Shown here: piece by piece, positions 18,772 to 26,624 of the stretch
Layout: every line of letters starts with the position of its first letter
Position numbering within the stretch: the stretch's first letter is position 1
DNA from: Myxococcota bacterium
GTDB taxonomy: Bacteria > Myxococcota_A > UBA9160 > UBA4427
Assembly (NCBI GenBank): GCA_029941885.1
Contig: JAPYTP010000051.1
Coordinates: forward strand, 1 to 32,402
DNA length: 32,402 nucleotides
Direction: 5' to 3'
Program-made: the position numbers and the translations under genes
Notes under the pieces: generated by a model
Told to the model about the DNA's origin: nothing
The model's database searches: none
What the model saw: only the letters and a program-made list of their open reading frames with translations

Positions 18772-20880
18772 TTGAGCACCTCCACAGCAGAAAGAAGTCA
18801 ACTCCTCGAACGCGGTGGCCACCTCTTCATGGTGGGAGCCGCGATTTTCGTCGGTCTGGCGGGGGCACTCGGCGCCGTCCTCTTCCGGTTGCTCATCCGC
18901 CTGGTCCAGGGCTTCGCCTTCGAAGGCACCGAAGGCGTTCTCTCGGTCTTCGAAGAGGGCATCGCAGCAGAAACGCATGACCCACTCGAAGCCGCCCGGA
19001 CACTGGCCTGGTATTGGAAGATCGCGATCCCTGCAGCGGGCGGCATGATCGTCGGACCGCTCATCTATTTCTTCGCGCGAGAAGCCCGTGGCCACGGTAT
19101 CCCCGAGGTCATGAAGGCGGTAGCGGTCCGCGGTGGAGTCATCCGAGCGCGCATCGTCGGGGTCAAGGCCCTCGCCTCGGCACTCTCCATCGGCACAGGC
19201 GGTTCGGTGGGCCGCGAGGGTCCGATCGTCCAGATCGGTTCGGCCTTCGGTTCGGCGATCGGACAGCGGCTGATGTTGAATGCGGCGGGCGTACGGACTC
19301 TCGTCGGATGCGGCGCCGCCGCGGGCATCTCCGCCACTTTCAACGCGCCGATTGCAGGTGCCATCTTCGCAGCCGAGATTATCGTCGGCGATTTCGCCGT
19401 CACCCAATTCACACCGATCGTGATCAGCTCGGTCGTCGCCTCCGTGGTCACGCGTTATGCGATCGGCAACCACCCGGCGTTCATCGTGCCCGACTACGAG
19501 ATCGTCAGCCCCTTCGAACTCGTCCCCTATATGGTGGCCGGCGTGATCGCCGGACTCGTCGCGGTCGCGTTCATTCGAACGCTTTCGTTCTCCGAAGAAT
19601 TCTTCGAAAAGGTGCCCATGCCCGAGTGGTCACGGGCAGCGCTTGGCGGCGCAATCGTTGGTACCATGGCCATCTGGTTGCCCAACGTCTACGGCGTCGG
19701 GTACACGACGATCTCCGGCGCGTTGGCGGGAACGCTCACGGCGGGTCTGATGGGCGTGCTCGTCGTCGCCAAGATTCTCGCGACCTCGATCACGATCGGA
19801 TCCGGGGGATCCGGTGGCATATTCGCTCCCTCGCTCTTCCTCGGGGCCATGGCTGGAGGCGTCGTCGGCACCCTCGTCGAACAGTATTTCCCAGGCGCAA
19901 CGGCCAGCTCCGGTGCCTACGCGCTGGTCACGATGGGTGCCGTGGTAGCGGCGACGACCCATGCGCCAGTCTCGGCGATCATCATCATCTTCGAGCTGAC
20001 CCAGACGATCGACATCATTCCGGCGCTGATGACCGCCTGCGTGATTAGCACCCTGGTCTCCCAGCTCTCCAATCGTGACTCGATCTACACCACGAAGTTG
20101 CGGCGACAGGGCATCGATATCTTCGAAGCCAAGAATCCCAACGTCCTCAAGGACCTCTTCGTTCGCGACGTGATCGGCCTGAACCCGGTCGTCGTTCCCG
20201 CCTCAGCCGACTTCAAGACCGTCCTCGATCTAGTCGTCCAGAGCTCCCACAGCCAGTTCTACGTCTCGAGCCCATCCGGCGCGCATCTAGGTGCGATCTC
20301 CCTGCTCGAGCTGCGCCGTCTGATCTATGAACAGGACACGCTTCAGCACATCGTCGTCGCGGGCGACCTCGTCGATTCGAGCCATCCGACCGTAACCGAT
20401 GACGTCGACCTCTCGGTCGTCATGAAGATCCTCAGTGCGAGTCATTTCGATGAAATCGCGGTCGTGGATGCGGATGACAGCACACGGCTGGTCGGAACCG
20501 TACGCGAGAAAGATGTGATCGAAGCGAGCAATCGCGAACAGCTACGCCGCGATCTCGCCGGAGGAATCCAGACCAGCATCACTGCGGCGGGCAGTGGCCA
20601 GACGGTGGACCTCGGCGACGGATATCAGCTTCGCGAAATGATGGCCCCACCCCATGTCACGGGAAGGTCATTGCGTCAACTCACGCTCCGCGAGCGCGTG
20701 GGAGTGCAGGTTCTGCTCGTTCGATCGAAGAAGCCCGAGGGTGGCTCGCATCTCCGGGTGCCGCACGGTGACGATGTATTGGTCGAAGGCGACGCGGTGA
20801 TCGTCGCCGGCACGAAGGCGGCACTCGACATGCTCGACTCGCTGAGTGCACAGCCACCGCCGGAGACGACGGGATTCTGA
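18772..20880 (+). CDS. ClC-type chloride channel/transporter with CBS pair and TrkA-C tail
   Basis: About 702 residues from TTG 18772 (ATG 18829 and upstream TTGs are alternatives; none has a strong ribosome binding site). The ClC pore is at about 20-445: GHGIPE with His108 where E. coli ClC has Ser107, gating Glu149 in GREGP (matches Glu148), GGIFAP at 348-353, and Tyr439 near the place of Tyr445. The internal proton glutamate (E. coli Glu203) is Ile203 here, in FAAEII. A CBS pair covers about 465-590, and a TrkA-C/RCK-C-like domain about 620-690. CBS and TrkA-C domains bind nucleotides or ions and gate transport. The residue changes suggest a channel or a transporter with an altered proton route; this is inference. 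Confidence 0.92.
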   Translation: MSTSTAERSQLLERGGHLFMVGAAIFVGLAGALGAVLFRLLIRLVQGFAFEGTEGVLSVFEEGIAAETHDPLEAARTLAWYWKIAIPAAGGMIVGPLIYFFAREARGHGIPEVMKAVAVRGGVIRARIVGVKALASALSIGTGGSVGREGPIVQIGSAFGSAIGQRLMLNAAGVRTLVGCGAAAGISATFNAPIAGAIFAAEIIVGDFAVTQFTPIVISSVVASVVTRYAIGNHPAFIVPDYEIVSPFELVPYMVAGVIAGLVAVAFIRTLSFSEEFFEKVPMPEWSRAALGGAIVGTMAIWLPNVYGVGYTTISGALAGTLTAGLMGVLVVAKILATSITIGSGGSGGIFAPSLFLGAMAGGVVGTLVEQYFPGATASSGAYALVTMGAVVAATTHAPVSAIIIIFELTQTIDIIPALMTACVISTLVSQLSNRDSIYTTKLRRQGIDIFEAKNPNVLKDLFVRDVIGLNPVVVPASADFKTVLDLVVQSSHSQFYVSSPSGAHLGAISLLELRRLIYEQDTLQHIVVAGDLVDSSHPTVTDDVDLSVVMKILSASHFDEIAVVDADDSTRLVGTVREKDVIEASNREQLRRDLAGGIQTSITAAGSGQTVDLGDGYQLREMMAPPHVTGRSLRQLTLRERVGVQVLLVRSKKPEGGSHLRVPHGDDVLVEGDAVIVAGTKAALDMLDSLSAQPPPETTGF

Positions 20881-20946
20881 TCTCCTCGATCCACCGAAAT
20901 ACGCTGGGCCAAGATCAATAGGATCGGCACGAAGCGTGCGGGCTGC

Positions 20947-21579
20947 CTAACCCCGTTCCGAAAGCAGGATCCTGACTCCGGTAGCGCCTGGGCTGAGCGA
21001 TTCCTCGACAGGACTCGAAATATCCCCGGCGCCGCGGGTCATCGCATTTCCGTCTTCATCGAGCCGGGCCGAGAGCGAGATCGCGCCCGCGAACCGCATG
21101 CTCGGGATCATCACGTTTTCCGGCCCGATCGTGAACTCCAGCGGAAAATCGGGACTCGGAATCCGCAACACCGCGAGCGGCGGCCCACCGCGGACGCCCT
21201 GCGGACGCGCGATCACGAAGAGCACGCCGCCATCGGGCCGTGCCAAAGCGAGTTCCGGGGCCAGGTCGACCACGCCTGCGATCGGTGCGACCGCATTATC
21301 CGAGATATTGTCCGCGGCATCGGTCTTCGACCCCTCGGCACGGCTCGGAGGGAGCGCAGACCGATCCGGCGGTCCAGAAGTCCGACCCGCCGGGTCCGCG
21401 GATCCAGCCCCGCCGGGCGGCGCGGGAAAGATCCGGGCGAGATCCGGCGGCCGCGCCTCTTCACCGGGCTTGTAGGGCTCGATATTTCGATCACATCCCG
21501 CACAGAGCAGCGCGAAGATCAGGATCGCGGCTAACTCACCACGCAACCCGAGCAGCCCACGGGTCGAGACCCGGTCCAT
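20947..21579 (-). CDS. Lipoprotein with CcmI/CycH C-terminal-like domain
   Basis: From ATG 21579 the 210-residue product has a signal peptide ending LLCAGC (lipidated Cys29), then a Pro/Gly-rich linker of about 60 residues, then a domain from about residue 110 (LAPELALARPDGGVLFVIARPQ, GGPPLAVLRIPSPDFPLEFTIG, MRFAGAISLSARLDEDGNAM, GAGDISSP). That matches the periplasmic C-terminal domain of CcmI/CycH, which holds apocytochrome c for the haem lyase. The TPR part and membrane helices of CcmI are missing, so it may work with other Ccm parts or be a relative with another role. No ccm genes are nearby. The start is uncertain: no ribosome binding site is seen at 21579. It is divergent from the MORN-type gene. 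Confidence 0.75.
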   Translation of the reverse strand: MDRVSTRGLLGLRGELAAILIFALLCAGCDRNIEPYKPGEEARPPDLARIFPAPPGGAGSADPAGRTSGPPDRSALPPSRAEGSKTDAADNISDNAVAPIAGVVDLAPELALARPDGGVLFVIARPQGVRGGPPLAVLRIPSPDFPLEFTIGPENVMIPSMRFAGAISLSARLDEDGNAMTRGAGDISSPVEESLSPGATGVRILLSERG

Positions 21580-21703
21580 ACACGCGATGGGCAGAGCGGC
21601 GAGATCGGTCGAGCTTTCGGAGGGGGCCAACATTTCGGGCACAGTAGCGCGACCGCCTGCACGAACCATCAAGACAGCACTGCGATCAGCCGTTGGGAGC
21701 GTC

Positions 21704-22546
21704 GTGGAATTCGCTCTCGTCGATCCAGTCGCTCGTCCTACCGAAATCCAACCCAGCCGAGGCGGGCGGTCGCTGGCAAGCGGCCTATTTCCGCTTGGGC
21801 TGGCGCTGTGGGTGCTCGTGCTCCCCGCGCTCTCGGGCGCCGACGAGGTCGCAGCGAAGGCGCCCGCTTGCCCCTCTGGCCTGACGCGATCCTCGGGCGA
21901 ACCCGAACGCGCTGTCTTCACGAAAGCCGCATCGGTCGGCGTCCTCGCCCATTGGTGCGAGCGCTACGACGAGTGGGGGGCGACGACTCGCTCCGGGCCC
22001 TATTGGGAGACCTATTCGAGCGGGTCGATCAGACTCCGAGCGAGCTATGTCGAATCGCGCATCGAAGGGCCCGTACTCACGTTCTACGAGTCGGGGGGAC
22101 CCTTTCTGAGAGGAACCCTGGCGGATGGCCGTTGGACGGACAGCTTCGAGATCCTCCACGAAAACGGGACTCCCTGGCTGCGAGCGGCCATGAACGAGGG
22201 AAGGTTGGATGGCCTCGTCGAGACCTTCTTTCCAGGCGGAGAACTCGAGAGCCAAGCTCGCTTCCAGTCCGGACGCGAGGACGGATTGTCCCGCAGCTTC
22301 TTCCCTGCCGCCGCCGGTGGGGGACTGAAGAGCGAAGCCCGCATCGAGGGAGATCTATTCATCGGCGAACAGCGAATCTTCGACCGCGACGGCGGTCTCG
22401 TCCGGATGATCGACTGGGACACACAACCGATCGAATGGAGCCGGGGCGGGGGCGCCCTCGCTGTCCCAGCGAGTCCCGGCCCGGGCGAACCCGACGCTGC
22501 CGCCTTCGGCACCGAGATCGACCCGGCCTCCTCCACCGCCCCGTAG
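21704..22546 (+). CDS. Exported protein with MORN-variant repeats
   Basis: 280 residues from GTG 21704 (GGGAG four bases upstream). A hydrophobic stretch, GLFPLGLALWVLVLPALSGA, looks like a signal peptide with a cleavage region AxA near residue 50, although an internal start is possible. Residues about 100-250 carry four to five repeats built around G-aromatic-xx-Y and GRxDG motifs (GPYWETYSSGSIRLRASY, EGPVLTFYESGGPFLRGT, DGLVETFFPGGELESQ, EDGLSRSFFPAA), the pattern of MORN-2/YwqK-type repeats. These form beta-hairpin ladders of unknown binding use. An earlier start at 21587 is possible. Divergent from the CcmI-like lipoprotein, so a joint envelope role is possible but unproven. Confidence 0.7.
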   Translation: MEFALVDPVARPTEIQPSRGGRSLASGLFPLGLALWVLVLPALSGADEVAAKAPACPSGLTRSSGEPERAVFTKAASVGVLAHWCERYDEWGATTRSGPYWETYSSGSIRLRASYVESRIEGPVLTFYESGGPFLRGTLADGRWTDSFEILHENGTPWLRAAMNEGRLDGLVETFFPGGELESQARFQSGREDGLSRSFFPAAAGGGLKSEARIEGDLFIGEQRIFDRDGGLVRMIDWDTQPIEWSRGGGALAVPASPGPGEPDAAAFGTEIDPASSTAP

Positions 22547-22632
22547 AAATCGATTCCATATTTGAGTCCGAGGCCGGTGGAGCCGGGGGGCGGGCGTGAT
22601 ACGCTCGCTTCCTGCACTGCCGTTCGCAAATT

Positions 22633-22746
22633 GCCTGGGGGTGGTTGCGGCTCATCCTCGGAATCGATGGGGAGCCGGACCTGAGAGCAGACCCTTCGAA
22701 CCTGAACTCGACTCCCGCCCGTGCAATCCACGTCGCGCGAGGAGGC
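22633..22746 (+). promoter_or_regulatory. Thiamine pyrophosphate (TPP) riboswitch controlling thiC
   Basis: The THI-box core is intact: GGGGTG after GCCT (22633-22642), CTGAGA at 22681-22686, and ACCCTTCGAACCTGA at 22691-22705, the most conserved stretch of the family. A CAAT loop in the P5 arm near 22723-22726, then GCGCGAGG and AGGC at 22743-22746, close a P1 stem with GCCT at 22633. The aptamer ends 22 bases before the thiC start and its ribosome binding site (AAGG 22757-22760), so control is probably by hiding the ribosome binding site, not by termination. The P4/P5 arm is a little longer than in E. coli thiC. TPP binding would reduce ThiC synthesis. Confidence 0.92.
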
Positions 22747-22768
22747 GCGCATAGGGAAGGCCCACTTC

Positions 22769-24661
22769 ATGTCGATCGATCCCACTCATTCCGATTCCGT
22801 TCGCCTCGAAGACCTCGAATCCGTCGCCGAGCTGGCCTCGAAATTCTCCCTGCCGGCGCTCGGCAACAATCCCTCTACGGCTTTCCAGGGTACGACCCCC
22901 GGCAGCTTCGCCAACCCACCGAACGTCGGCGGTGTCCGCACGTTCTCTTCCCCCGATACGCCCGGAATGCCGCAGCCCTCGGACAAGACAGCCTGGGATT
23001 TCATGCCCCCCGACTGGCGAACGCTTCCGGACGGCGCGCGGGTCGCGGAGTCCATGCATCCGGAGCGGGCTCCGTCCAACGCCTATTCCTTCGCCCCCCC
23101 GGAAGGCTTCGAACCGATCACACAGCTCGAACACGCACGGGTCGGAACCATCACGCCCGCAATGCGCCGGGTCGCGGAACGCGAACCCCACCTCTGCCCC
23201 GAAGAGGTTCGAGATGAAATCGCCGCCGGGCGGATGGTGATCCCCGCGAACCGGATCCACCTCCAGAACGACCTGGATCCGATGGCGATCGGTCGCGCCT
23301 CGCTCACGAAGGTGAACGCGAATATGGGCGCCTCGCCGATCTCGAGTGGCACGGACGAGGAGGTCGAAAAGCTTCGCTGGGCAGAGCGCTGGAACGCAGA
23401 CACCGTCATGGATCTCTCGACCGGCGGAGATGTCGATGCCACGCGCCTGGCGATCATCGGTGCGTCGACCGTCCCGATCGGGACCGTGCCGATCTACTCG
23501 ATGATCCTCGACAAGAAGATCGAGGATCTCGATCGTGAGACCGTGCTCGAAGCCCTCGAACACCAGGCCAAACAGGGGGTCGACTATTTCACGATTCACG
23601 CCGGCGTGCGGCGCGAACACCTTCCCTACGTCGCGAAGCGATTGATCGGAATCGTGAGTCGCGGCGGGAGCCTACTCGCGAAGTGGATGATCCATCACGA
23701 GCAGGAAAATCTGATGGCGCAGATCTGGGACGATATTTGCGAACTGGTTCGCAAATATGATGTGACGTTCTCGATCGGTGACGGACTTCGCCCGGGAGGC
23801 CTCTCCGATGCGACCGACCTCGCGCAGCTCGGGGAACTACAGGCGCTCGGCGAGTTGACCGAACGGGCTTGGCGACATGGCTGCCAAGTCATGATCGAGG
23901 GGCCGGGGCACGTCCCCTTCGATCAGATCGAATTCAACATGAAGCTCCAGCGACGGCTCTGCCATGGCGCCCCATTCTACGTGCTGGGACCCCTCGTGAC
24001 CGACATCTTCCCTGGCTATGACCACATCACGAGCGCAATCGGCGCCACGGCTGCGGCCTACCACGGTGCGTCGATGCTCTGTTACGTAACGCCCAAGGAA
24101 CATCTCGGGCTTCCCAAGAAGGACGACGTCAAACAGGGCTGTGTCGCGTACAAAATCGCGGCTCACTCGGCGGACGTGGCGCTCGGCATTCCCTCCGCCC
24201 GAGACCGCGACGACGAATTGACGAAGGCGCGTGCCGCTCTCAACTGGGAGAAGCATTTCGAGCTCTCCTTCGACCCCGATCTCGCCCGCGCCTACCACGA
24301 CGAAGATCTCGACGTCGACACGGATTTCTGTGCCATGTGCGGACATGATTGGTGTTCGGTCCGCATCAGCAAGGAGATCACGCTCTTCGTTTCCGGCAAG
24401 GACGCGGACTACCAGTGGGACAAACCGAAGATCTCCGACGCGCTCAATGAAAGCCAGAAAGAGATTCTCGCCCAGCGCGGCGTACTCTCGGCGGAGGAGA
24501 TCCATCGGCTCGCCTCGAAGACGAGAGGCGGCATGGCGAACGAGGGACGCAAGGCGGCCTGTCACAGCGACGTCGTCGATGACTCGACCGCACAGCATCT
24601 GCAATCTGAACGGCTCGACCCCATCACCCTCGAGCCACTGGACGGTGTTCCTGCGTCCTAG
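22769..24661 (+). CDS. thiC: Phosphomethylpyrimidine synthase ThiC
   Basis: Radical SAM enzyme that rearranges aminoimidazole ribotide into HMP-phosphate for thiamine. 630 residues, full bacterial length. The N-terminal domain (GGVRTFSSPDTPGMPQPSDK) is present; the barrel carries NANMGASPISS, DLSTGGDVDATR, PIGTVPIYSM, SIGDGLRPGG, MIEGPGHVPFDQIEFNM and LCYVTPKEHLGLP; the cluster-binding Cys motif CAMCGHDWC (CxxCxxxxC) lies near residue 525, as is typical for this unusual radical SAM family. ATG at 22769 has AAGG eight bases upstream. Controlled by the TPP riboswitch just before it. No other thi genes are nearby. Confidence 0.98.
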   Translation: MSIDPTHSDSVRLEDLESVAELASKFSLPALGNNPSTAFQGTTPGSFANPPNVGGVRTFSSPDTPGMPQPSDKTAWDFMPPDWRTLPDGARVAESMHPERAPSNAYSFAPPEGFEPITQLEHARVGTITPAMRRVAEREPHLCPEEVRDEIAAGRMVIPANRIHLQNDLDPMAIGRASLTKVNANMGASPISSGTDEEVEKLRWAERWNADTVMDLSTGGDVDATRLAIIGASTVPIGTVPIYSMILDKKIEDLDRETVLEALEHQAKQGVDYFTIHAGVRREHLPYVAKRLIGIVSRGGSLLAKWMIHHEQENLMAQIWDDICELVRKYDVTFSIGDGLRPGGLSDATDLAQLGELQALGELTERAWRHGCQVMIEGPGHVPFDQIEFNMKLQRRLCHGAPFYVLGPLVTDIFPGYDHITSAIGATAAAYHGASMLCYVTPKEHLGLPKKDDVKQGCVAYKIAAHSADVALGIPSARDRDDELTKARAALNWEKHFELSFDPDLARAYHDEDLDVDTDFCAMCGHDWCSVRISKEITLFVSGKDADYQWDKPKISDALNESQKEILAQRGVLSAEEIHRLASKTRGGMANEGRKAACHSDVVDDSTAQHLQSERLDPITLEPLDGVPAS

Positions 24662-24686
24662 GATTTCCTGACCCCCGTTTGTCCCT

Positions 24687-24709
24687 CTCGCACTCACGAC
24701 GTGCGCGAG
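24687..24709 (+). other. Hairpin between thiC and DUF4149 gene
   Basis: CTCGCAC and GTGCGCGAG can pair around TCACGAC with a two-base bulge. It lies 25 bases after the thiC stop and 13 bases before the next start. There is no T tract, so a weak terminator or attenuator is only a guess. Confidence 0.3.
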
Positions 24710-24722
24710 CAGTAGGCGCCTA

Positions 24723-25193
24723 ATGATTTCACAGACCGTTCTTCGAACTTCCCTCTGGCTGGCGATGGGGATCTGGGTCGGATCCTGGGCCTTTTTCGCC
24801 TTCGTCGTCTCCCGCATCGCGTTCCAAGTGCTCCCCGGCGACGTCGCCGGGGACCTGGCGGGATCGCTCCTCGCAATCCTCCATATCGGAGGGGCCGGGG
24901 CGGCCCTGGTCGCCGCTGCCGCCGCCGCCGCGTTGGGTCGCCGAGGGCTGGTCGTGGGGTTGCCCGTACTCCTCGCGGTCATGTGTGCCGCCAGCGAACT
25001 GTGGCTCTCCCCGGAAGTGGCGGCCGTCCGCCCGAGTACACTCGGCGCCTCCAGCACGGTCGAATCACAGCAGGCCTTCCAAACTCTGCACGGCCTCTCG
25101 CTCGGCCTATTCCTGGCCATCCATCTGGCCTCTCTCGTCCTCGTGGGGCTCTATGCGAGGCTCGATACCCGCGATCTGGTCGCCTCGGAGTGA
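24723..25193 (+). CDS. Membrane protein, DUF4149/TMEM205-like
   Basis: 156 residues with four hydrophobic segments (about 8-33, 48-70, 77-95 and 122-145). MGIWVGSWAFFAFVVSRIAFQVLP and FQTLHGLSLGLFLAIHLASL fit the DUF4149 family, which has a conserved His in the last helices (LHGLSL and IHLASL here). Function is unknown; eukaryotic TMEM205 relatives are linked to metal/drug transport. The ATG at 24723 follows thiC by 61 bases and could be in its transcript. The family assignment is from pattern memory. Confidence 0.8.
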   Translation: MISQTVLRTSLWLAMGIWVGSWAFFAFVVSRIAFQVLPGDVAGDLAGSLLAILHIGGAGAALVAAAAAAALGRRGLVVGLPVLLAVMCAASELWLSPEVAAVRPSTLGASSTVESQQAFQTLHGLSLGLFLAIHLASLVLVGLYARLDTRDLVASE

Positions 25194-25639
25194 GCCTCCA
25201 GGCGGGTGCGGTCGCGACCGTAAGCCCCCGAATTTGCGACAAAAATCCATAGCCTCGCTCCGCGCGTTGGTGTATCCTTCGCGCCCAGTCACATATTCCG
25301 CTGCAATTTCAGGGACTTGCGTCTAAATCCGTGCTTCTTGCTGAAGCGACGGAAGCCAGCGAGGACGTCTTGACTTGGGTTCGGCCCGAATCCGGGCCGG
25401 AAAACTGAATCGGAACGACAACGGAACGATCGCAGCATGATCGTGTCCATCCCTTACTCGGGGTCGTGGACGTCCTCGAGCGGCTCAGAATTGACCGACT
25501 GGATCCTGCGGAAGAGAAATCCTGCGAAGAGGATCAAGAGGGCGTCGCCGAAAATTTTCGAACCACGATCACTCGATCAGCAGTCGGACGGGCGGCGACC
25601 AGCACTAGCGGCCAGAGATAAGGCCAAGGAAAGAGAACG
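25194..25639. other. 446-base gap without a confident gene
   Basis: No reading frame here is convincing. The region has a perfect hairpin at 25382-25399 (CGGCCCG, loop AATC, CGGGCCG), a direct repeat CGGAACGA at 25411-25418 and 25422-25429, and a less GC-rich stretch near 25240-25335. It probably holds the promoter and a leader for the small acidic gene at 25640. A small RNA is possible but not shown. Confidence 0.5.
25382..25399 (+). other. Perfect GC hairpin in the gap before the acidic small gene
   Basis: Seven-base arms CGGCCCG and CGGGCCG around a four-base AATC loop, followed by GAAAAC. There is no U run, so it could be a leader structure, part of a small RNA, or an imperfect terminator for the thiC transcript. 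Confidence 0.35.
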
Positions 25640-25858
25640 ATGGACGAAATCAAGATCAAGCTCACTCTCGAATTCAATATCGCGGAGAGTGACCTCGAGG
25701 ACGGCCTCGCTGAATACGACGAGCTGAGCGTCGCCAGCCTGATCAGTCAGATCCTCGACAAGTCGATCGCCATCGACGAGATCGATTGCAAGATCGTCGC
25801 GGGCCCGGATACCCTCGAAGAGGTCGACGAACTCCGCGCGGCGTCGAACGCCGGCTAA
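25640..25858 (+). CDS. Small acidic protein, unknown
   Basis: 72 residues, beginning MDEIKIKLTLEFNIAESDLED, with an AAGGA ribosome binding site nine bases upstream. About one in three residues is Asp or Glu. The order is a strand (IKIKLTLEFNI), an acidic helix, a second helix (LSVASLISQILDKS), and a strand (CKIVAGP). No signal peptide or membrane segment. I do not recognise the family. A small adaptor or inhibitor is possible, but nothing nearby says so. The stop overlaps that of a 61-residue frame on the other strand in CTAA (25855-25858). Confidence 0.7.
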   Translation: MDEIKIKLTLEFNIAESDLEDGLAEYDELSVASLISQILDKSIAIDEIDCKIVAGPDTLEEVDELRAASNAG

Positions 25859-26040
25859 CTGGAGTCGGTTTTCCGCCCGCCTCCCGCTGATCCGAGAACC
25901 ACGACCTCTTCCTCGCCATCTGCACTCGTCCGCATCCACGCCGGCGCCGTCGGGTAGCGAACGAGTGCGTCGGGCCCGTGTCTGTCCACACCTCGCCCAC
26001 ACCTCTCCGGACTCGGTGAGAACGGGCCTGCCTTCGTCAC
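25855..26040 (-). CDS. Possible 61-residue protein downstream of the metallopeptidase
   Basis: GTG at 26040 lies 21 bases after the metallopeptidase stop, with AGGG eight bases upstream, and the frame ends DSS at 25855. The later half (DALVRYPTAPAWMRTSADG, EEEVVVLGSAGGGRK) looks more protein-like than the other frames. Its stop overlaps that of the acidic gene in the same four-base CTAA style as other pairs here. No family recognised; it may be a chance frame in GC-rich DNA. Confidence 0.38.
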   Translation of the reverse strand: MTKAGPFSPSPERCGRGVDRHGPDALVRYPTAPAWMRTSADGEEEVVVLGSAGGGRKTDSS

Positions 26041-26061
26041 GCCCGCGCCCTGGGGACCCCT

Positions 26062-26541
26062 TCAACCGAAGAGTTCGAGCTGCCCGGTCGGATTCGGTTT
26101 CGGTCTCTGTGCCGACTCGGGTGGCTTCAGAAGTACGGGGCCCACTGTGCGGCGGGGTGCAGCGTCTCGAGTGCGAGTGCCCTGCACGACGGGTCCCTTC
26201 GCGGTTCGATCTGGGCCCGGGGTGTAGATCGACTCGCGGCGCGCCCACTCGAGAATCTGACCATAGAAGGCCTGAAAGCGCGGACCGTGATTGAAATACC
26301 GCAGATGAGCGAGCTCGTGACACAGCGTGTTGACGAGGCTCGAATACTTGAGCGGCTTCTTCGTCGTCACGTGGACGAGCCGGATACGAATCGTACCATC
26401 GGAAAAACAGACGCCGTAGCGTCGTTTTACATTCGCCCTCTCGGGCTCGAGGACGAGGTACTTCAGGCGGAAGCGTGCACAGATCCGCTGCGCATCCCGC
26501 TCGAGCCGCGCCATCAGCTCCTTCTTCGCCCGACCGTCCAT
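26062..26541 (-). CDS. SprT/YgjP-like zinc metallopeptidase
   Basis: 159 residues from ATG 26541, with a GAGGGG ribosome binding site. The zinc site is HELAH with His75, Glu76 and His79, and a third His at 85 (FNHGPRF), in the arrangement of the YgjP/DUF45 and SprT groups. The segment before it (LKYLVLEPERANVKRRYGV) resembles the beta-rich start of SprT-like proteins. The last 50 residues are Pro/Arg-rich and probably disordered. SprT-like proteins cut DNA-protein crosslinks; YgjP proteins are less understood. It is divergent from the Lon-domain gene with 83 bases between. Confidence 0.85.
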   Translation of the reverse strand: MDGRAKKELMARLERDAQRICARFRLKYLVLEPERANVKRRYGVCFSDGTIRIRLVHVTTKKPLKYSSLVNTLCHELAHLRYFNHGPRFQAFYGQILEWARRESIYTPGPDRTAKGPVVQGTRTRDAAPRRTVGPVLLKPPESAQRPKPNPTGQLELFG

Positions 26542-26624
26542 CCCTTCCCCTCGAGCGGGAGTTTCGTGACCTCCGGACTTCCCGTCAACGCCGTCGCGCG
26601 ACTGGGCGGCTAAGCTTCGCAGTG

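Noticed and set aside
23837..25120. 427-codon minus-strand frame opposite thiC and the DUF4149 gene
   Set aside because: Runs antisense to two supported genes and has low-complexity Ala/Arg composition.
25394..25560. Minus-strand hydrophobic frame (FGDALLILFAGFLFRR) in the gap
   Set aside because: It is preceded closely by a stop codon, and the only possible start would give about 27 residues without a ribosome binding site.
25437..25727. 96-codon plus-strand frame overlapping the acidic gene start
   Set aside because: Ser/Arg-rich shadow; it overlaps the acidic gene in another frame, and the acidic gene has the ribosome binding site.
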